64,000 bases of DNA from Taishania sp964580465 (GCA_964580465.1 CAZOKJ010000002.1:1-64000); one strand, 5' to 3'. Shown: positions 25,080 through 33,421, counted from the stretch's first letter. Notes: generated from the letters alone by a model not told the origin. Made by a program: numbers and translations.

Positions 25080-26344
25080 TCGCCTAAATTAAACTCTTTA
25101 ATCTTACGGTACAATGTTCGCTCTGAAATTCCCAACTCTTGTGCAGCATGTTTGCGCTTTCCGCGATGTTTTTCAAGCGCCTTACGAATAAGATCTTTCT
25201 CTTGATCTTCTAATGAAAGCGATTCTTCTACTACATCATGCACTTCAAATTCGCTTACTTCTTCATCTTCCATTGGTGGTTGAATGTAAGGAACGTCCTC
25301 TGCAATTGGAGTAGCCATTGCAGGAGTAATTAATTTAGCTTGTTCAAACGGAACTTCGATATCTGTGTACAAACGATTGATTAAATCAGCATGATCTCCC
25401 TTCAAATGCACATTTTCACCTTTATTGATGATTTCGACAACTAATTTTTTTAGTTCAGTCAAATCACGTTTCATATCAAAGAGGAATTTATACATCAATT
25501 CGCGTTCTGAGATGCTATCTTCACACTCACGAGCTGCAAGCATCGTAGAAGTTGATTTTGCTTGATAAACAGGTAAATACTGTTGCATTTGAGCAGCATT
25601 TAACTCACGCTCTGTTTCAATTACTGAAATCTGTTCTACAACATTTTTCAACTGACGAATATTTCCAGGCCAATTGTAAGTGCTAATTAGTTGAACAGCA
25701 TCATCTGTTAAACGAACGGTTGGCATACGATACTTATCCGCAAAATCACTTGCAAATTTGCGAAATAACAAGTGGATATCATCTCCACGTTCACGCAAAG
25801 GAGGAAGAGAAACAGGCACCGTATTCAAACGGTAGTATAAATCTTCTCTAAACTTTCCTTTAGCAATTGCTTCCCGCATGTTTTCGTTTGTTGCTGCGAC
25901 CACACGTACATTGGTTTTCATCACTTTTGATGACCCAACGCGTAGAAATTCACCAGTTTCGAGCACGCGAAGTAAGCGAACTTGCGTCTGCATAGGGAGT
26001 TCTGCAACTTCGTCTAAGAAAATGGTTCCGCCATCTGCAACTTCAAAGTAACCTTGCCTGTTACCATGTGCGCCTGTAAAAGATCCTTTTTCGTGCCCAA
26101 ATAATTCTGAGTCAATGGTTCCTTCAGGAATAGCACCACAGTTTACAGCAATATACTCCTTGTGTTTACGTGCACTTAGGTTGTGGATTACTTGCGGAAT
26201 GATTTCTTTACCCGTGCCACTTTCACCTGTAACTAAAACTGAAATATCAGTAGGTGCAACTTGAATGGCAACTTCCAACGCACGATTTAGCATTGGAGCA
26301 TTTCCAATAATTCCAAAACGTTGTTTTACTTGTTGAAGTGTCAT
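25076..26344 (-). CDS. Sigma-54-dependent transcriptional activator without receiver domain
   Basis: A 422-aa bacterial enhancer-binding protein. The AAA+ domain begins almost at the N-terminus: Walker A GESGTGKE (40-47), the sigma-54 contact loop GSFTGA (87-92, a variant of GAFTGA), and Walker B GGTIFLDE. A C-terminal Fis-type HTH ends the protein (KHAAQELGISERTLYRKIKEF). There is no receiver or sensor domain, so activity is not controlled by simple phosphorylation of this protein. An acidic linker precedes the HTH. It is in an operon between miaB and lptE. Targets are unknown. Confidence 0.92.
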   Translation of the reverse strand: MTLQQVKQRFGIIGNAPMLNRALEVAIQVAPTDISVLVTGESGTGKEIIPQVIHNLSARKHKEYIAVNCGAIPEGTIDSELFGHEKGSFTGAHGNRQGYFEVADGGTIFLDEVAELPMQTQVRLLRVLETGEFLRVGSSKVMKTNVRVVAATNENMREAIAKGKFREDLYYRLNTVPVSLPPLRERGDDIHLLFRKFASDFADKYRMPTVRLTDDAVQLISTYNWPGNIRQLKNVVEQISVIETERELNAAQMQQYLPVYQAKSTSTMLAARECEDSISERELMYKFLFDMKRDLTELKKLVVEIINKGENVHLKGDHADLINRLYTDIEVPFEQAKLITPAMATPIAEDVPYIQPPMEDEEVSEFEVHDVVEESLSLEDQEKDLIRKALEKHRGKRKHAAQELGISERTLYRKIKEFNLGE

Positions 26345-26362
26345 TGTTAGTGTGTTCTATTT

Positions 26363-27805
26363 TTATTTTGCTGGTTCACAAACTGAAACAACTTCTCCTT
26401 TTAATGTTGCAGAAGTACAATCTGTGATTTTAACCATGATGTATTGTCCTTTGTCAAAATCTCCTTTTGGGAAGATAACCATTGAGTTTCTTCCGTCTCT
26501 ACCAGCCCATTCATCTTCTGAACGTTTAGATGGCCCCTCTACTAAGATTTTCTTTACTTTACCAATTTGTTGTTGGTGCCAGTATAGAGAAGAAGCTAAT
26601 TGTAAATCAATGATTTCGTTCAAACGAGCACTTTTTACTTCTTCTGGAACATCATCTTTGAAACGGCGTTCAGCCAATGTTTTTGGTCGTTCTGAATACT
26701 TAAACATGTAAGCGTATTCATACTGAACTTCTTTCATCAAGCTAACTGTTTCTTGATGTTCTTCATCTGTTTCACCACAGAAACCAGTGATGATATCCGT
26801 AGAAATAGCGCAATCAGGAACGATGCGACGAATAGCAGCAATGCGATCTAAGTACCATTCTCTTGAATAACCTCTATTCATACGTTCTAACACAGCTGAA
26901 CTACCAGATTGAACTGGCAAGTGGATGTATTCACAAATGTTTTCGTATTTAGCCATCACTTCTAACACATCATCCGTCATGTCTTTAGGATGAGAAGTAG
27001 AGAAACGAACACGTAAATCAGGAGACACAAGCGCCACCATTTCCATTAGTTGCGCAAAGTTAACTGTTGGTTGATTTTCGTCTTTTATTTCACCTTTTGA
27101 AGTCATGTTCCAACGATAGCTATCCACGTTTTGACCTAACAAAGTAACTTCTCTGTAACCTTTTTCAAATAAATCTTTACATTCATTTACAATTGTTTGT
27201 GGGTCTCTCGAACGCTCACGTCCACGTGTAAATGGAACCACGCAGAAAGAACACATATTATCACAACCACGTGTAATAGTCACAAAAGCACTCACACCAC
27301 CAGTATCCATACGAACTGGAGAAATGTCTGCGTATGTTTCTTCACGAGAAAGTAGTACGTTTACTGCACGTTGACCAGAACCTACTTCTTCTACTAAGTT
27401 TGGAAGATCTCGGTATGCGTCAGGCCCTGCAATTAGATCAACCAATTGTTCTTCTTCTAAAAGTGTAGTTTTAATACGTTCAGCCATACAGCCCAACAAC
27501 CCAACCACTAAATCAGGTTTATCACTTTTACGTTTTTTAAATTCAGTCAAACGATTTCTCACACGCGTTTCTGCATTTTCACGAATAGCGCAAGTATTGA
27601 TTAACACAACATCTGCTTCTTCCAAATTGCGTGTCGTTGCATAGCCTTCGTTTGTCATAATAGAAGCAACAACTTCACTGTCAGAAAAATTCATCTGACA
27701 CCCATAACTCTCAATATAAAGACGTTTACCATTGATTTTTTCAGCATTAGCATCCATCATAGTTGCCTCGCCTTGACGTCCTTCATCTATTACTTTATTT
27801 TGCAC
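26363..27805 (-). CDS. miaB: tRNA-2-methylthio-N6-dimethylallyladenosine synthase
   Basis: A 480-aa radical-SAM methylthiotransferase acting on position 37 of tRNAs. The N-terminal UPF0004 domain has cysteines in YGCQMNF, NTCAIRE and LLGCMAER. The radical SAM motif is CDNMCSFC in TRGCDNMCSFCVVPFTRGRERSR. A C-terminal TRAM-like segment follows. The frame begins with GTG at 27805; an ATG-ATG pair at about 27760 is the alternative start. A TATCTTTG box and a 17-bp palindrome lie upstream. It heads the operon miaB / sigma-54 activator / lptE / TPR / secG. Confidence 0.95.
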   Translation of the reverse strand: MQNKVIDEGRQGEATMMDANAEKINGKRLYIESYGCQMNFSDSEVVASIMTNEGYATTRNLEEADVVLINTCAIRENAETRVRNRLTEFKKRKSDKPDLVVGLLGCMAERIKTTLLEEEQLVDLIAGPDAYRDLPNLVEEVGSGQRAVNVLLSREETYADISPVRMDTGGVSAFVTITRGCDNMCSFCVVPFTRGRERSRDPQTIVNECKDLFEKGYREVTLLGQNVDSYRWNMTSKGEIKDENQPTVNFAQLMEMVALVSPDLRVRFSTSHPKDMTDDVLEVMAKYENICEYIHLPVQSGSSAVLERMNRGYSREWYLDRIAAIRRIVPDCAISTDIITGFCGETDEEHQETVSLMKEVQYEYAYMFKYSERPKTLAERRFKDDVPEEVKSARLNEIIDLQLASSLYWHQQQIGKVKKILVEGPSKRSEDEWAGRDGRNSMVIFPKGDFDKGQYIMVKITDCTSATLKGEVVSVCEPAK

Positions 27806-27838
27806 GATATCTTATTTTTATAATAAACAACCAAATTG

Positions 27839-27846
27839 CAAAGATA
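27839..27846 (-). promoter_or_regulatory. -7 promoter box of the miaB-secG operon
   Basis: TATCTTTG on the minus strand. A TTG lies about 22 bases further upstream, inside a palindrome, so the -33 position is plausible but loosely spaced. Confidence 0.55.
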
Positions 27847-27863
27847 ATAATAAAAAAAAACAT

Positions 27864-27880
27864 TCTGACAAATTGTCAGA
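27864..27880. promoter_or_regulatory. 17-bp palindrome at the -33 region of the miaB operon
   Basis: TCTGACAAATTGTCAGA is a perfect palindrome around a central A. It covers the expected -33 region of the miaB promoter, as a repressor or activator site would. The cognate protein is not known from the sequence. Confidence 0.5.
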
Positions 27881-27938
27881 TTTTAACTAAAAATTAATTA
27901 GAAAGTGGAAGTAAACACAGAATCTGAGGTTAAGAGGT

Positions 27939-28017
27939 AATTGAGGGAGCTAAAGGAGATTGAATCGAGCCGATGTTGATTGAACCAAGCCGAAGGCGAT
28001 TGAGCGGAGTCGAAAAC
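27939..28017. repeat. Tandem 20-base repeat, three clear units plus one degenerate
   Basis: Units at 27958-27977, 27978-27997 and 27998-28017 all follow GATTGAxxxxAGxCGAxxxx, the last being GATTGAGCGGAGTCGAAAAC. A weaker unit precedes at 27939-27957. The last unit is a common intergenic motif of Bacteroidota genomes (TTGAGCGGAGTCGAAA). The array ends four bases before the FKBP stop codon. Confidence 0.65.
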
Positions 28018-28021
28018 CACC

Positions 28022-28468
28022 CTAATAAGCATCATCAATTTCTATTTCAAACACTAAAACAGAATTTTTAGGAATGTTGGACATTGTTTTTTGTCCGTAG
28101 CCTAGTTGTGGAGGCACAATAAAGTGAGCTTTCCCACCTGGTTTTAAATAATAAGCCATTTCTCTCCAACCGTGAATGAGTTGTCTTAAATTTAATTCAA
28201 TCGGTTCTTTTTGCTCATCAAAAACAGTTCCATCTAATAGATAACCTTTGTAGCTAACACTAATAAGAGCAGTGCTTTTGATGTAGTCACCTTCGCCTTC
28301 CTCAATGATGTGGTAATACAACCCTGATTCCGACTTAGCCATTTCCAAGTTGTTTTTGTCTATGTACTGCTCAATCTTTTTGTCGTATTCAGACATCTCT
28401 TCATCGGAGTAATTGGCACAGGCACTCAATACCAATAGCAAAGGGGAAAACCAATTTAGTATTCTCAT
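28022..28468 (-). CDS. FKBP-type peptidyl-prolyl isomerase lipoprotein
   Basis: A 148-aa predicted lipoprotein (lipobox LVLSAC, Cys17). The FKBP fold covers about residues 45-148: GDYIKSTALISVSYKGYLLDGTVFDE, then the IHGWREMAYYLKPGGKAHFIVPPQLGYG block, then VLVFEIEIDD. These carry most of the aromatic and aspartate residues of the isomerase pocket. It is likely a periplasmic folding catalyst. It follows the TraB-family gene by nine bases and ends a four-gene operon. Confidence 0.9.
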   Translation of the reverse strand: MRILNWFSPLLLVLSACANYSDEEMSEYDKKIEQYIDKNNLEMAKSESGLYYHIIEEGEGDYIKSTALISVSYKGYLLDGTVFDEQKEPIELNLRQLIHGWREMAYYLKPGGKAHFIVPPQLGYGQKTMSNIPKNSVLVFEIEIDDAY

Positions 28469-28477
28469 CGTGTTTGA

Positions 28478-29371
28478 TTAAAATTTTACTGGAGTCAACT
28501 TATAACCCCATTTTTCAAGTAAACGCAATACACCTTCTTCACCACCTAAATGTCCAGCACCTACGGCAATCAAAGTACGTTTTTTTCTAACCAATTCTCT
28601 TATTTTTGGCACCCAGTTGCGATTGCGTTGATACAATAATTCTTCGGATGATTCCATCATTGAACCACCATTCGAAGCGATGTGGTCGTGCATAGCATCC
28701 ACATTTTGCTTTAAATAAATGTCAAACATTTTTTGTAGTTCATCCATTTGATTGTGTGGTTTTCTTACAAGATCCATTACCATGTTGCGCAGTTTTAAAC
28801 TGTCCATGTTGTCAAAAATGGCAATTTGTTGTTCAATTGTTTCTAATCCCAAAACAGGGATTTTATTTGCGTTAGCAATGCTTTGAATGGTCATGTCGTA
28901 CGATTCAATTTTCCCAATTAAATCCTTTTGAGAAGCCATTTGAATAACAGCAAAAGGTTTCATGCGACCAAATGTCATTCTAAATTTGTCGGCATCCATA
29001 ACAAATTGTTCTTTCGCCCAAACAAGCAAAGAATCTTGTTGTTCCGCAGTAAAAAAATCAAAGAAAGAACCCTTTTGCAAAATCAAATGTTGCATTGCTT
29101 CAGCTTGATTAAGGTTGCTGATTTCTAACACTACTTGTTTACTTTTTTTGATAATCTTTTTAAACTCTTCAGGGAAATAAAATTGATCTTTATCTATCAT
29201 GTGGATAGTACCAAAGATGTATGAATTTTTTTTCACTTTCTTTCCTTCAATTTTCCATAACAAAGTATTTTCCTTCGTTGGGTAATTGTCAAGGTACTGA
29301 GCATTTGCACTAAAATTAAGGGTAATAATTAAAATGCTTAATAGAGATGCAATTGTTTTCATATTATTCAT
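28478..29371 (-). CDS. TraB/GumN family protein
   Basis: A 297-aa exported protein with a signal peptide ending about NFSANAQ. The two family motifs are present: the N-terminal YIFGTIHMIDKD with its GT-x-H, and the C-terminal GAGHLGGEEGV. TraB/GumN proteins are thought to have a Tiki-like metalloprotease fold, but the bacterial substrates are not established. An internal ATG three codons in (MKTIASLL) is an equally good start. It overlaps the methyltransferase gene by eight bases. Confidence 0.88.
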   Translation of the reverse strand: MNNMKTIASLLSILIITLNFSANAQYLDNYPTKENTLLWKIEGKKVKKNSYIFGTIHMIDKDQFYFPEEFKKIIKKSKQVVLEISNLNQAEAMQHLILQKGSFFDFFTAEQQDSLLVWAKEQFVMDADKFRMTFGRMKPFAVIQMASQKDLIGKIESYDMTIQSIANANKIPVLGLETIEQQIAIFDNMDSLKLRNMVMDLVRKPHNQMDELQKMFDIYLKQNVDAMHDHIASNGGSMMESSEELLYQRNRNWVPKIRELVRKKRTLIAVGAGHLGGEEGVLRLLEKWGYKLTPVKF

Positions 29372-30074
29372 TTATTGTTAATTCAACTAAATATTGATCT
29401 TCAGATTCGTAGAGTAATTGCGTTGTGAATCCTACTTTTTCAGCAATTTCTTGCAAACGATCAAAATCAACATACAACCAATCAAACCATTCTGTTTGGT
29501 GCTTTCCGTAGCTCATTTGAAATCGGAAATTGCCATAATATTCACTGTTCAAATCTACCCACAAATAACCGTCTTCGTCTTCGTAGAGGTACATAATATC
29601 TGTTGAGTCACAAAGAATTTTACCTCCAGGTTTCAGAAGTTTCTTTAAGTGTTGCAAAAACTGTTCCAATTTTTCAAGCGAACCGGCAAGACCAATACCG
29701 TTCATCAGCAATAATAACGTGTCGTATTGCGTTCCTTGGTAATCTTGAATACGCGTTTGCACAAAAGGAATTTCAGCTTCTTTTAGATAAGAACAAGCTC
29801 CTTTGGAAAGTTCCAAAGCGGTTACGTCTAATCCTTTTTCAATTAAGTATTTGGCATGCGCTCCTGCTCCAGCACCTATGTCTAAAACCGTTCCAACGCA
29901 TTGTTGCAAAGCAATTTTTTCTAAATCAGGCATTTGATCATAAGAGCGGAACAAATAGGCCGAATCGATATAATCGTCGTCGCATAAGTCAGAAGAAACA
30001 ATGATTTTTTTTGATTTCTTCGTTTTAGCAAAATCTAATATAGCCTGTCCAAGTGGATCGTTCTTTTTCTCCAT
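29364..30074 (-). CDS. Class I SAM-dependent methyltransferase
   Basis: A 236-aa cytosolic Rossmann-fold methyltransferase. Motif I is VLDIGAGAGAHAKYL (residues about 66-80), motif II is DVTALELS, and a later block is LLKPGGKILCDSTD. The N-terminal KSKKIIVSSDLCDDDYIDSAYLFRSYDQMP is typical of a Bacteroidota subfamily. The methyl acceptor is unknown. Its ATG overlaps the upstream stop as TAATG, so it is coupled to the pRiA4-ORF3 gene. Confidence 0.88.
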   Translation of the reverse strand: MEKKNDPLGQAILDFAKTKKSKKIIVSSDLCDDDYIDSAYLFRSYDQMPDLEKIALQQCVGTVLDIGAGAGAHAKYLIEKGLDVTALELSKGACSYLKEAEIPFVQTRIQDYQGTQYDTLLLLMNGIGLAGSLEKLEQFLQHLKKLLKPGGKILCDSTDIMYLYEDEDGYLWVDLNSEYYGNFRFQMSYGKHQTEWFDWLYVDFDRLQEIAEKVGFTTQLLYESEDQYLVELTINE

Positions 30075-30640
30075 TAATAATCTTCAAAGCCATCAAAAGA
30101 TGAATAATCCTCATCACTATAATCATCATCATAGTCATTGAAGCCAAACTCATCATCATCTTCATCATCAAATTCACCAAACTCAGCTGGATTTCCACCA
30201 AAACGAATGTCTTCATCACCAGAGCGACTATCTTCTTTTGGCGATTGCCCTACTGTCAAAGCAACAACAGGTGCAGCAGGCGTTTCTTTTTCATACCCGA
30301 TTAATTCAAGTAAGAAAATCCACATTTTGATAAAATCATAAACCAGAATTACTTTTTGATCAGGGGCCTCTATAAAGTCACGAACAAAAGCATTCGCCAT
30401 GACTGGAGTGGTGCTTTCTTCGTCTCCAAAACTTAAATCCTCTAAGGTAATTTCTTGACCTTTATCCCAATTGTCATTGGAGATATAGAAAGATGCCATT
30501 TGATCTCCTTTGAATCCAAATGCTTGAATACAGATTTTGTATAAGTCTTCAAAACTAGCCCCATCAGGGATGATAACATCTCTAAAAATTTCGTTGCTTT
30601 CTTTTGAGTCTAAAAGTACTCTGAATTTTAATCCTGCCAT
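30074..30640 (-). CDS. Plasmid pRiA4b ORF-3 family protein with acidic tail
   Basis: A 188-aa protein. The first 100 residues match the pRiA4 ORF-3/TnpR-type domain (FRVLLDSKESNEIFRDVIIP, the LYKICIQAFGF helix, then MASFYISNDNWDKGQEI). The last 45 residues are almost entirely Asp, Glu, Gly, Phe and Tyr. The name comes from a plasmid and from IS1096, but this gene is chromosomal, first in an operon, and not a transposase. A TATTTTTG box lies about 30 bases upstream. Function is unknown. Confidence 0.82.
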   Translation of the reverse strand: MAGLKFRVLLDSKESNEIFRDVIIPDGASFEDLYKICIQAFGFKGDQMASFYISNDNWDKGQEITLEDLSFGDEESTTPVMANAFVRDFIEAPDQKVILVYDFIKMWIFLLELIGYEKETPAAPVVALTVGQSPKEDSRSGDEDIRFGGNPAEFGEFDDEDDDEFGFNDYDDDYSDEDYSSFDGFEDY

Positions 30641-30671
30641 GATTCTTTCCTTAAATATCGCTATAAAAATA

Positions 30672-30679
30672 CAAAAATA
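30672..30679 (-). promoter_or_regulatory. -7 promoter box of the pRiA4-ORF3 operon
   Basis: TATTTTTG on the minus strand, 31 bases upstream of the ATG at 30640. It is divergent from the box at 30746-30753. Confidence 0.55.
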
Positions 30680-30745
30680 GTATTGTTTCGAGATATAAGC
30701 TTAATTTTTGAGAATAAAATAATCCCATTTGTCAATTTAGCAACT

Positions 30746-30753
30746 TATATTTG
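30746..30753 (+). promoter_or_regulatory. -7 promoter box of the glycosyltransferase gene
   Basis: TATATTTG ends only six bases before the ATG at 30760, so transcription should start at or next to the start codon. A TTTG at 30728-30731 is rather close for a -33 element. Confidence 0.5.
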
Positions 30754-30759
30754 CAACTG

Positions 30760-31824
30760 ATGTCAAAACGAATTGCCATATTAGAGATTGGTGGAAGCCA
30801 CGATGAATGTATCTTATCTCAGCTTATCGCACTTAAAAACGAGGGTGCATGGATTGCTTTTTGTAGTACTTCCGAAATGGTTGAACGGAACAGTCATTTC
30901 AAGCACTATGTGGACGAATTTCATGAGCTTGTATTACCTCGTAGTGCTTGGGGTGATTTTATGGTAATGGTGCACTTGAATCGTTGGTTTAAGCAGGCAA
31001 AAATCGATTGTGTTATTGCCAACACGGCGCAAGGTGGTCATGTGAGAAATCTTTGCCTAACAGCATCCAAGAAAATTACTTTTTTTGGGGTTGTTCATAC
31101 CATCAAACTCTTGCGTAATAGCTTTACTCAACGATTAATTTCACGAAAAATCAAAACGTATTTTGTTTTGAACGATACATTAAAACGTTATTTGGGTCCA
31201 CAAAAAGGACTGACAATTCATTCGTTTTATCCGCTCAATTATCCGCATTTCACAAAAGAAATAGCTAAAAGTTCTACTGAATTTTGGATAACGATCATCG
31301 GTGGTGTTGAATCGCGCAGAAAAGACCTGAATGGGTTTTTAGAAATGGCTAGACAAATGCCTGCTGAATGCCGTTTTGTATTTTTAGGAAAAAGTAATTT
31401 GAAGCTACCTGAAGTGAGTGCGTTTATACAACAACTTTCGCTTCATGGATTACTGAATCGTGTCACCATTTTTGAATCTTTTGTTAGTGAAGTTGATTTT
31501 GATGCTTACTTGAAGCAGACAGATGCAATTCTCCCCTTAGTTCACCCAGATACACCGAGTGCTGATGAGTATTTTACTCACCAAATTTCCGGGGCTATCA
31601 ATGTAAGTTTTGCTTATAAAATTCCCATGATGATTCATGAAAAATACAGCGATTGGGAAGATTTTTCAAAAGGTGTTGTCTTTTATAATTTACACAATTT
31701 TAATTCGCAATTTACTTTATTTAAGACCAAGCATTCAGCATTGAAGAAAGCATTAGAAAATGTAGAAAAATTGAATGCGGAAAATCAAAACAAACGGTTT
31801 GCGCATACTATTCTAACAACATAA
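30760..31824 (+). CDS. Glycosyltransferase family 4-like protein
   Basis: A 354-aa cytosolic or membrane-associated GT-B fold protein. The start is the ATG at 30760 (MSKRIAILEIGGSHDE); the TTG nine bases upstream lies inside the promoter box. The N-terminal half has a first Rossmann strand, and the second half has IIGGVESRRKDLNGFLEMA and later TDAILPLVHPDTPS with the downstream QISGAINVSFAYKIP. This is the order of the GT4-type donor site, though a clean EX7E is not evident. Donor and acceptor are unknown. It stands alone, divergent from the pRiA4-ORF3 operon. Confidence 0.72.
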   Translation: MSKRIAILEIGGSHDECILSQLIALKNEGAWIAFCSTSEMVERNSHFKHYVDEFHELVLPRSAWGDFMVMVHLNRWFKQAKIDCVIANTAQGGHVRNLCLTASKKITFFGVVHTIKLLRNSFTQRLISRKIKTYFVLNDTLKRYLGPQKGLTIHSFYPLNYPHFTKEIAKSSTEFWITIIGGVESRRKDLNGFLEMARQMPAECRFVFLGKSNLKLPEVSAFIQQLSLHGLLNRVTIFESFVSEVDFDAYLKQTDAILPLVHPDTPSADEYFTHQISGAINVSFAYKIPMMIHEKYSDWEDFSKGVVFYNLHNFNSQFTLFKTKHSALKKALENVEKLNAENQNKRFAHTILTT

Positions 31825-31894
31825 AGTTTTTGACTTTTTTAATTTAGTGTGATAAAAGTTAGTATATTTACATTAAATAATTTAACGAAATCAC

Positions 31895-32338
31895 ATGAAA
31901 AAGAGCTTTTTAATCTTAATAAGTGCAGCTGTTTTGGCGGCTTGCAGCGACCACGATCAATCTAAAAATTCAGAAGGAGTTCAGCAAAATGAAAATGGAG
32001 TTGAGGAAATAACTAATGACCAGACATATCCTCGAGGAACAATTTTTAGATGTGATGATTGTTTTGGTGGGTTAGTAGCATCCTATTTTCAATGTGCTAT
32101 AGATGACAATAGAAATGTTGTAGGAATTTGGTATTGGGACAACAAAAATCCAGAAAAAACAGCAATGAACATAACAAAGCAAGAATTTATTGCTGGAGAA
32201 GATAGCGGTTGGGTCGGGTCTTTTATTTTTCCGGGCACAAAGGATAAATATGAATTTGGTGTTATTGGAGATCATTTTACATTAAGAACGAAAGAAGGGG
32301 ATTTTTGGGAATACGACTATGAATCATTTGAAGAATAG
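31895..32338 (+). CDS. Hypothetical lipoprotein with CDDC motif
   Basis: A 147-aa predicted lipoprotein with signal MKKSFLILISAAVLAAC (Cys17). A polar linker follows, then a folded-looking domain starting PRGTIFRCDDCFGGLVASYFQC and ending GVIGDHFTLRTKEGDFWEYDY. The CDDC pair plus a nearby Cys could form a disulfide or bind metal. No named family is recognised. A TATATTTA sequence at 31863-31870, one mismatch from the -7 consensus, lies 24 bases upstream. Confidence 0.65.
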   Translation: MKKSFLILISAAVLAACSDHDQSKNSEGVQQNENGVEEITNDQTYPRGTIFRCDDCFGGLVASYFQCAIDDNRNVVGIWYWDNKNPEKTAMNITKQEFIAGEDSGWVGSFIFPGTKDKYEFGVIGDHFTLRTKEGDFWEYDYESFEE

Positions 32339-32440
32339 TAAATATCGGTAAATCAAATTGTTAAATAAGACATGTCTAAAGGTCACTTATATAGAATGAA
32401 TAAAATTTATGTGACTGAACAGATTTTTTTAAGAAAAATG

Positions 32441-32470
32441 TTGTCTTATTCGATATTTTATGTACCTTTA
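32441..32470 (+). promoter_or_regulatory. Promoter of the 52-aa membrane miniprotein
   Basis: TTG at 32441-32443, a 19-base spacer, then TACCTTTA at 32463-32470, one mismatch from TAnnTTTG. Spacing is as expected for Bacteroidota, and the ATG follows 29 bases later. Confidence 0.5.
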
Positions 32471-32499
32471 CCCCAATATTTACTCAAAAAAATAGAGTT

Positions 32500-32658
32500 A
32501 TGAGCATTTTTGGTATTGTATTATTTTTGATTTTTGGAGGATTGGCATTCTGGTTATTGTTATTCGTATTGGGATTCATCTTGCCTTTCTGGATTACATT
32601 AGGTATTCAAGAAAAATTGCGTCCAAAAAGAATTTTTGAAGATAACGACGAACAATAA
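32500..32658 (+). CDS. Small hydrophobic membrane protein (52 aa)
   Basis: A 52-residue protein missed by length cut-offs: MSIFGIVLFLIFGG, continuing through one long hydrophobic stretch to about residue 36, then a charged tail ERPK-like (QEKLRPKRIFEDNDEQ). It could span the membrane once or as a tight hairpin. It has its own promoter-like sequence upstream and an intrinsic terminator 23 bases after its stop, so it looks like a genuine single-gene unit. Function is unknown. Confidence 0.7.
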   Translation: MSIFGIVLFLIFGGLAFWLLLFVLGFILPFWITLGIQEKLRPKRIFEDNDEQ

Positions 32659-32681
32659 TCGTTGTAAAATCATATTTTTAT

Positions 32682-32712
32682 AAGCTCGGTTATTAGCAAT
32701 CGAGCTTTTTTT
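32682..32712 (+). terminator. Intrinsic terminator after the 52-aa gene
   Basis: AAGCTCG (32682-32688) pairs with CGAGCTT (32701-32707), followed by T through 32712. It isolates the miniprotein gene from rsmI. Confidence 0.8.
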
Positions 32713-32746
32713 GTTTGTTGTTAGTTTAACTTTAACAAATTTCAAT

Positions 32747-33421
32747 ATGCCAAAATTGTGTTTAGTCCCAACACCTATCGGAAATCTTGAAGACATCACA
32801 CTGAGAGCTATCCGAATGTTAAAAGAAGCTGATTTTATTTTAGCGGAGGACACAAGGGTTACTAAAAAATTAATGAATCACTTAGATGTTACTAATCAAG
32901 TGTATCCTTTTCATTCGCACAATGAACACAAAGCGTTGGAGGGAGTAATGAACAGTATTCAAACTGCTAACTTGGTGGTGTTGGTTTCGGATGCAGGGAC
33001 ACCAGGCATCTCTGACCCTGGTTTTTTATTGGTTAGAGAGTGTGTACAACAAGGTATCGAAGTGGAGTGTTTGCCAGGTCCAACTGCTTTTGTTCCTGCT
33101 TTGGTTGCAAGTGGCTTTCCTTCAGATAAGTTTGTTTTTGAAGGTTTTCTTCCACATAAAAAAGGACGCCAAACGCGTCTGACAATACTGGCGGAAGAAA
33201 CAAGAACCATCGTTTTGTATGAGTCGCCTTATCGCGTCGTAAAATTATTGGAGCAAATCGCTGAATTTTTTGGAGAAGATAGACAAGTTTGCGTTGTGCG
33301 TGAGCTAACTAAAATTTACGAAGAATTTAAGCGTGGTTCGGCTAAAGAGGTGAAAGAATACTATGAACAACATGCACCTAAAGGTGAGATTGTTGTCATT
33401 GTGGAAGGAAAACAATTCTAA
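32747..33421 (+). CDS. rsmI: 16S rRNA (cytidine-1402-2'-O)-methyltransferase
   Basis: A 224-aa tetrapyrrole-methylase-fold enzyme that 2'-O-methylates C1402 of 16S rRNA. The signature block CLVPTPIGNLEDITLRAIR starts at residue 4, followed by ILAEDTR, VSDAGTPGISDPG and LPGPTAFVPALVASGFP. The start is the ATG at 32747; the frame is open 36 bases upstream from a TTG that lies in the terminator tail. It ends two bases before the oxidoreductase gene. Confidence 0.95.
   Translation: MPKLCLVPTPIGNLEDITLRAIRMLKEADFILAEDTRVTKKLMNHLDVTNQVYPFHSHNEHKALEGVMNSIQTANLVVLVSDAGTPGISDPGFLLVRECVQQGIEVECLPGPTAFVPALVASGFPSDKFVFEGFLPHKKGRQTRLTILAEETRTIVLYESPYRVVKLLEQIAEFFGEDRQVCVVRELTKIYEEFKRGSAKEVKEYYEQHAPKGEIVVIVEGKQF

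Noticed and set aside
30074..30640. Transposon-related (TnpR-like) gene as sign of a mobile element
   Set aside because: The family name is historical; the gene is in a stable operon and no inverted repeats or transposase are nearby.
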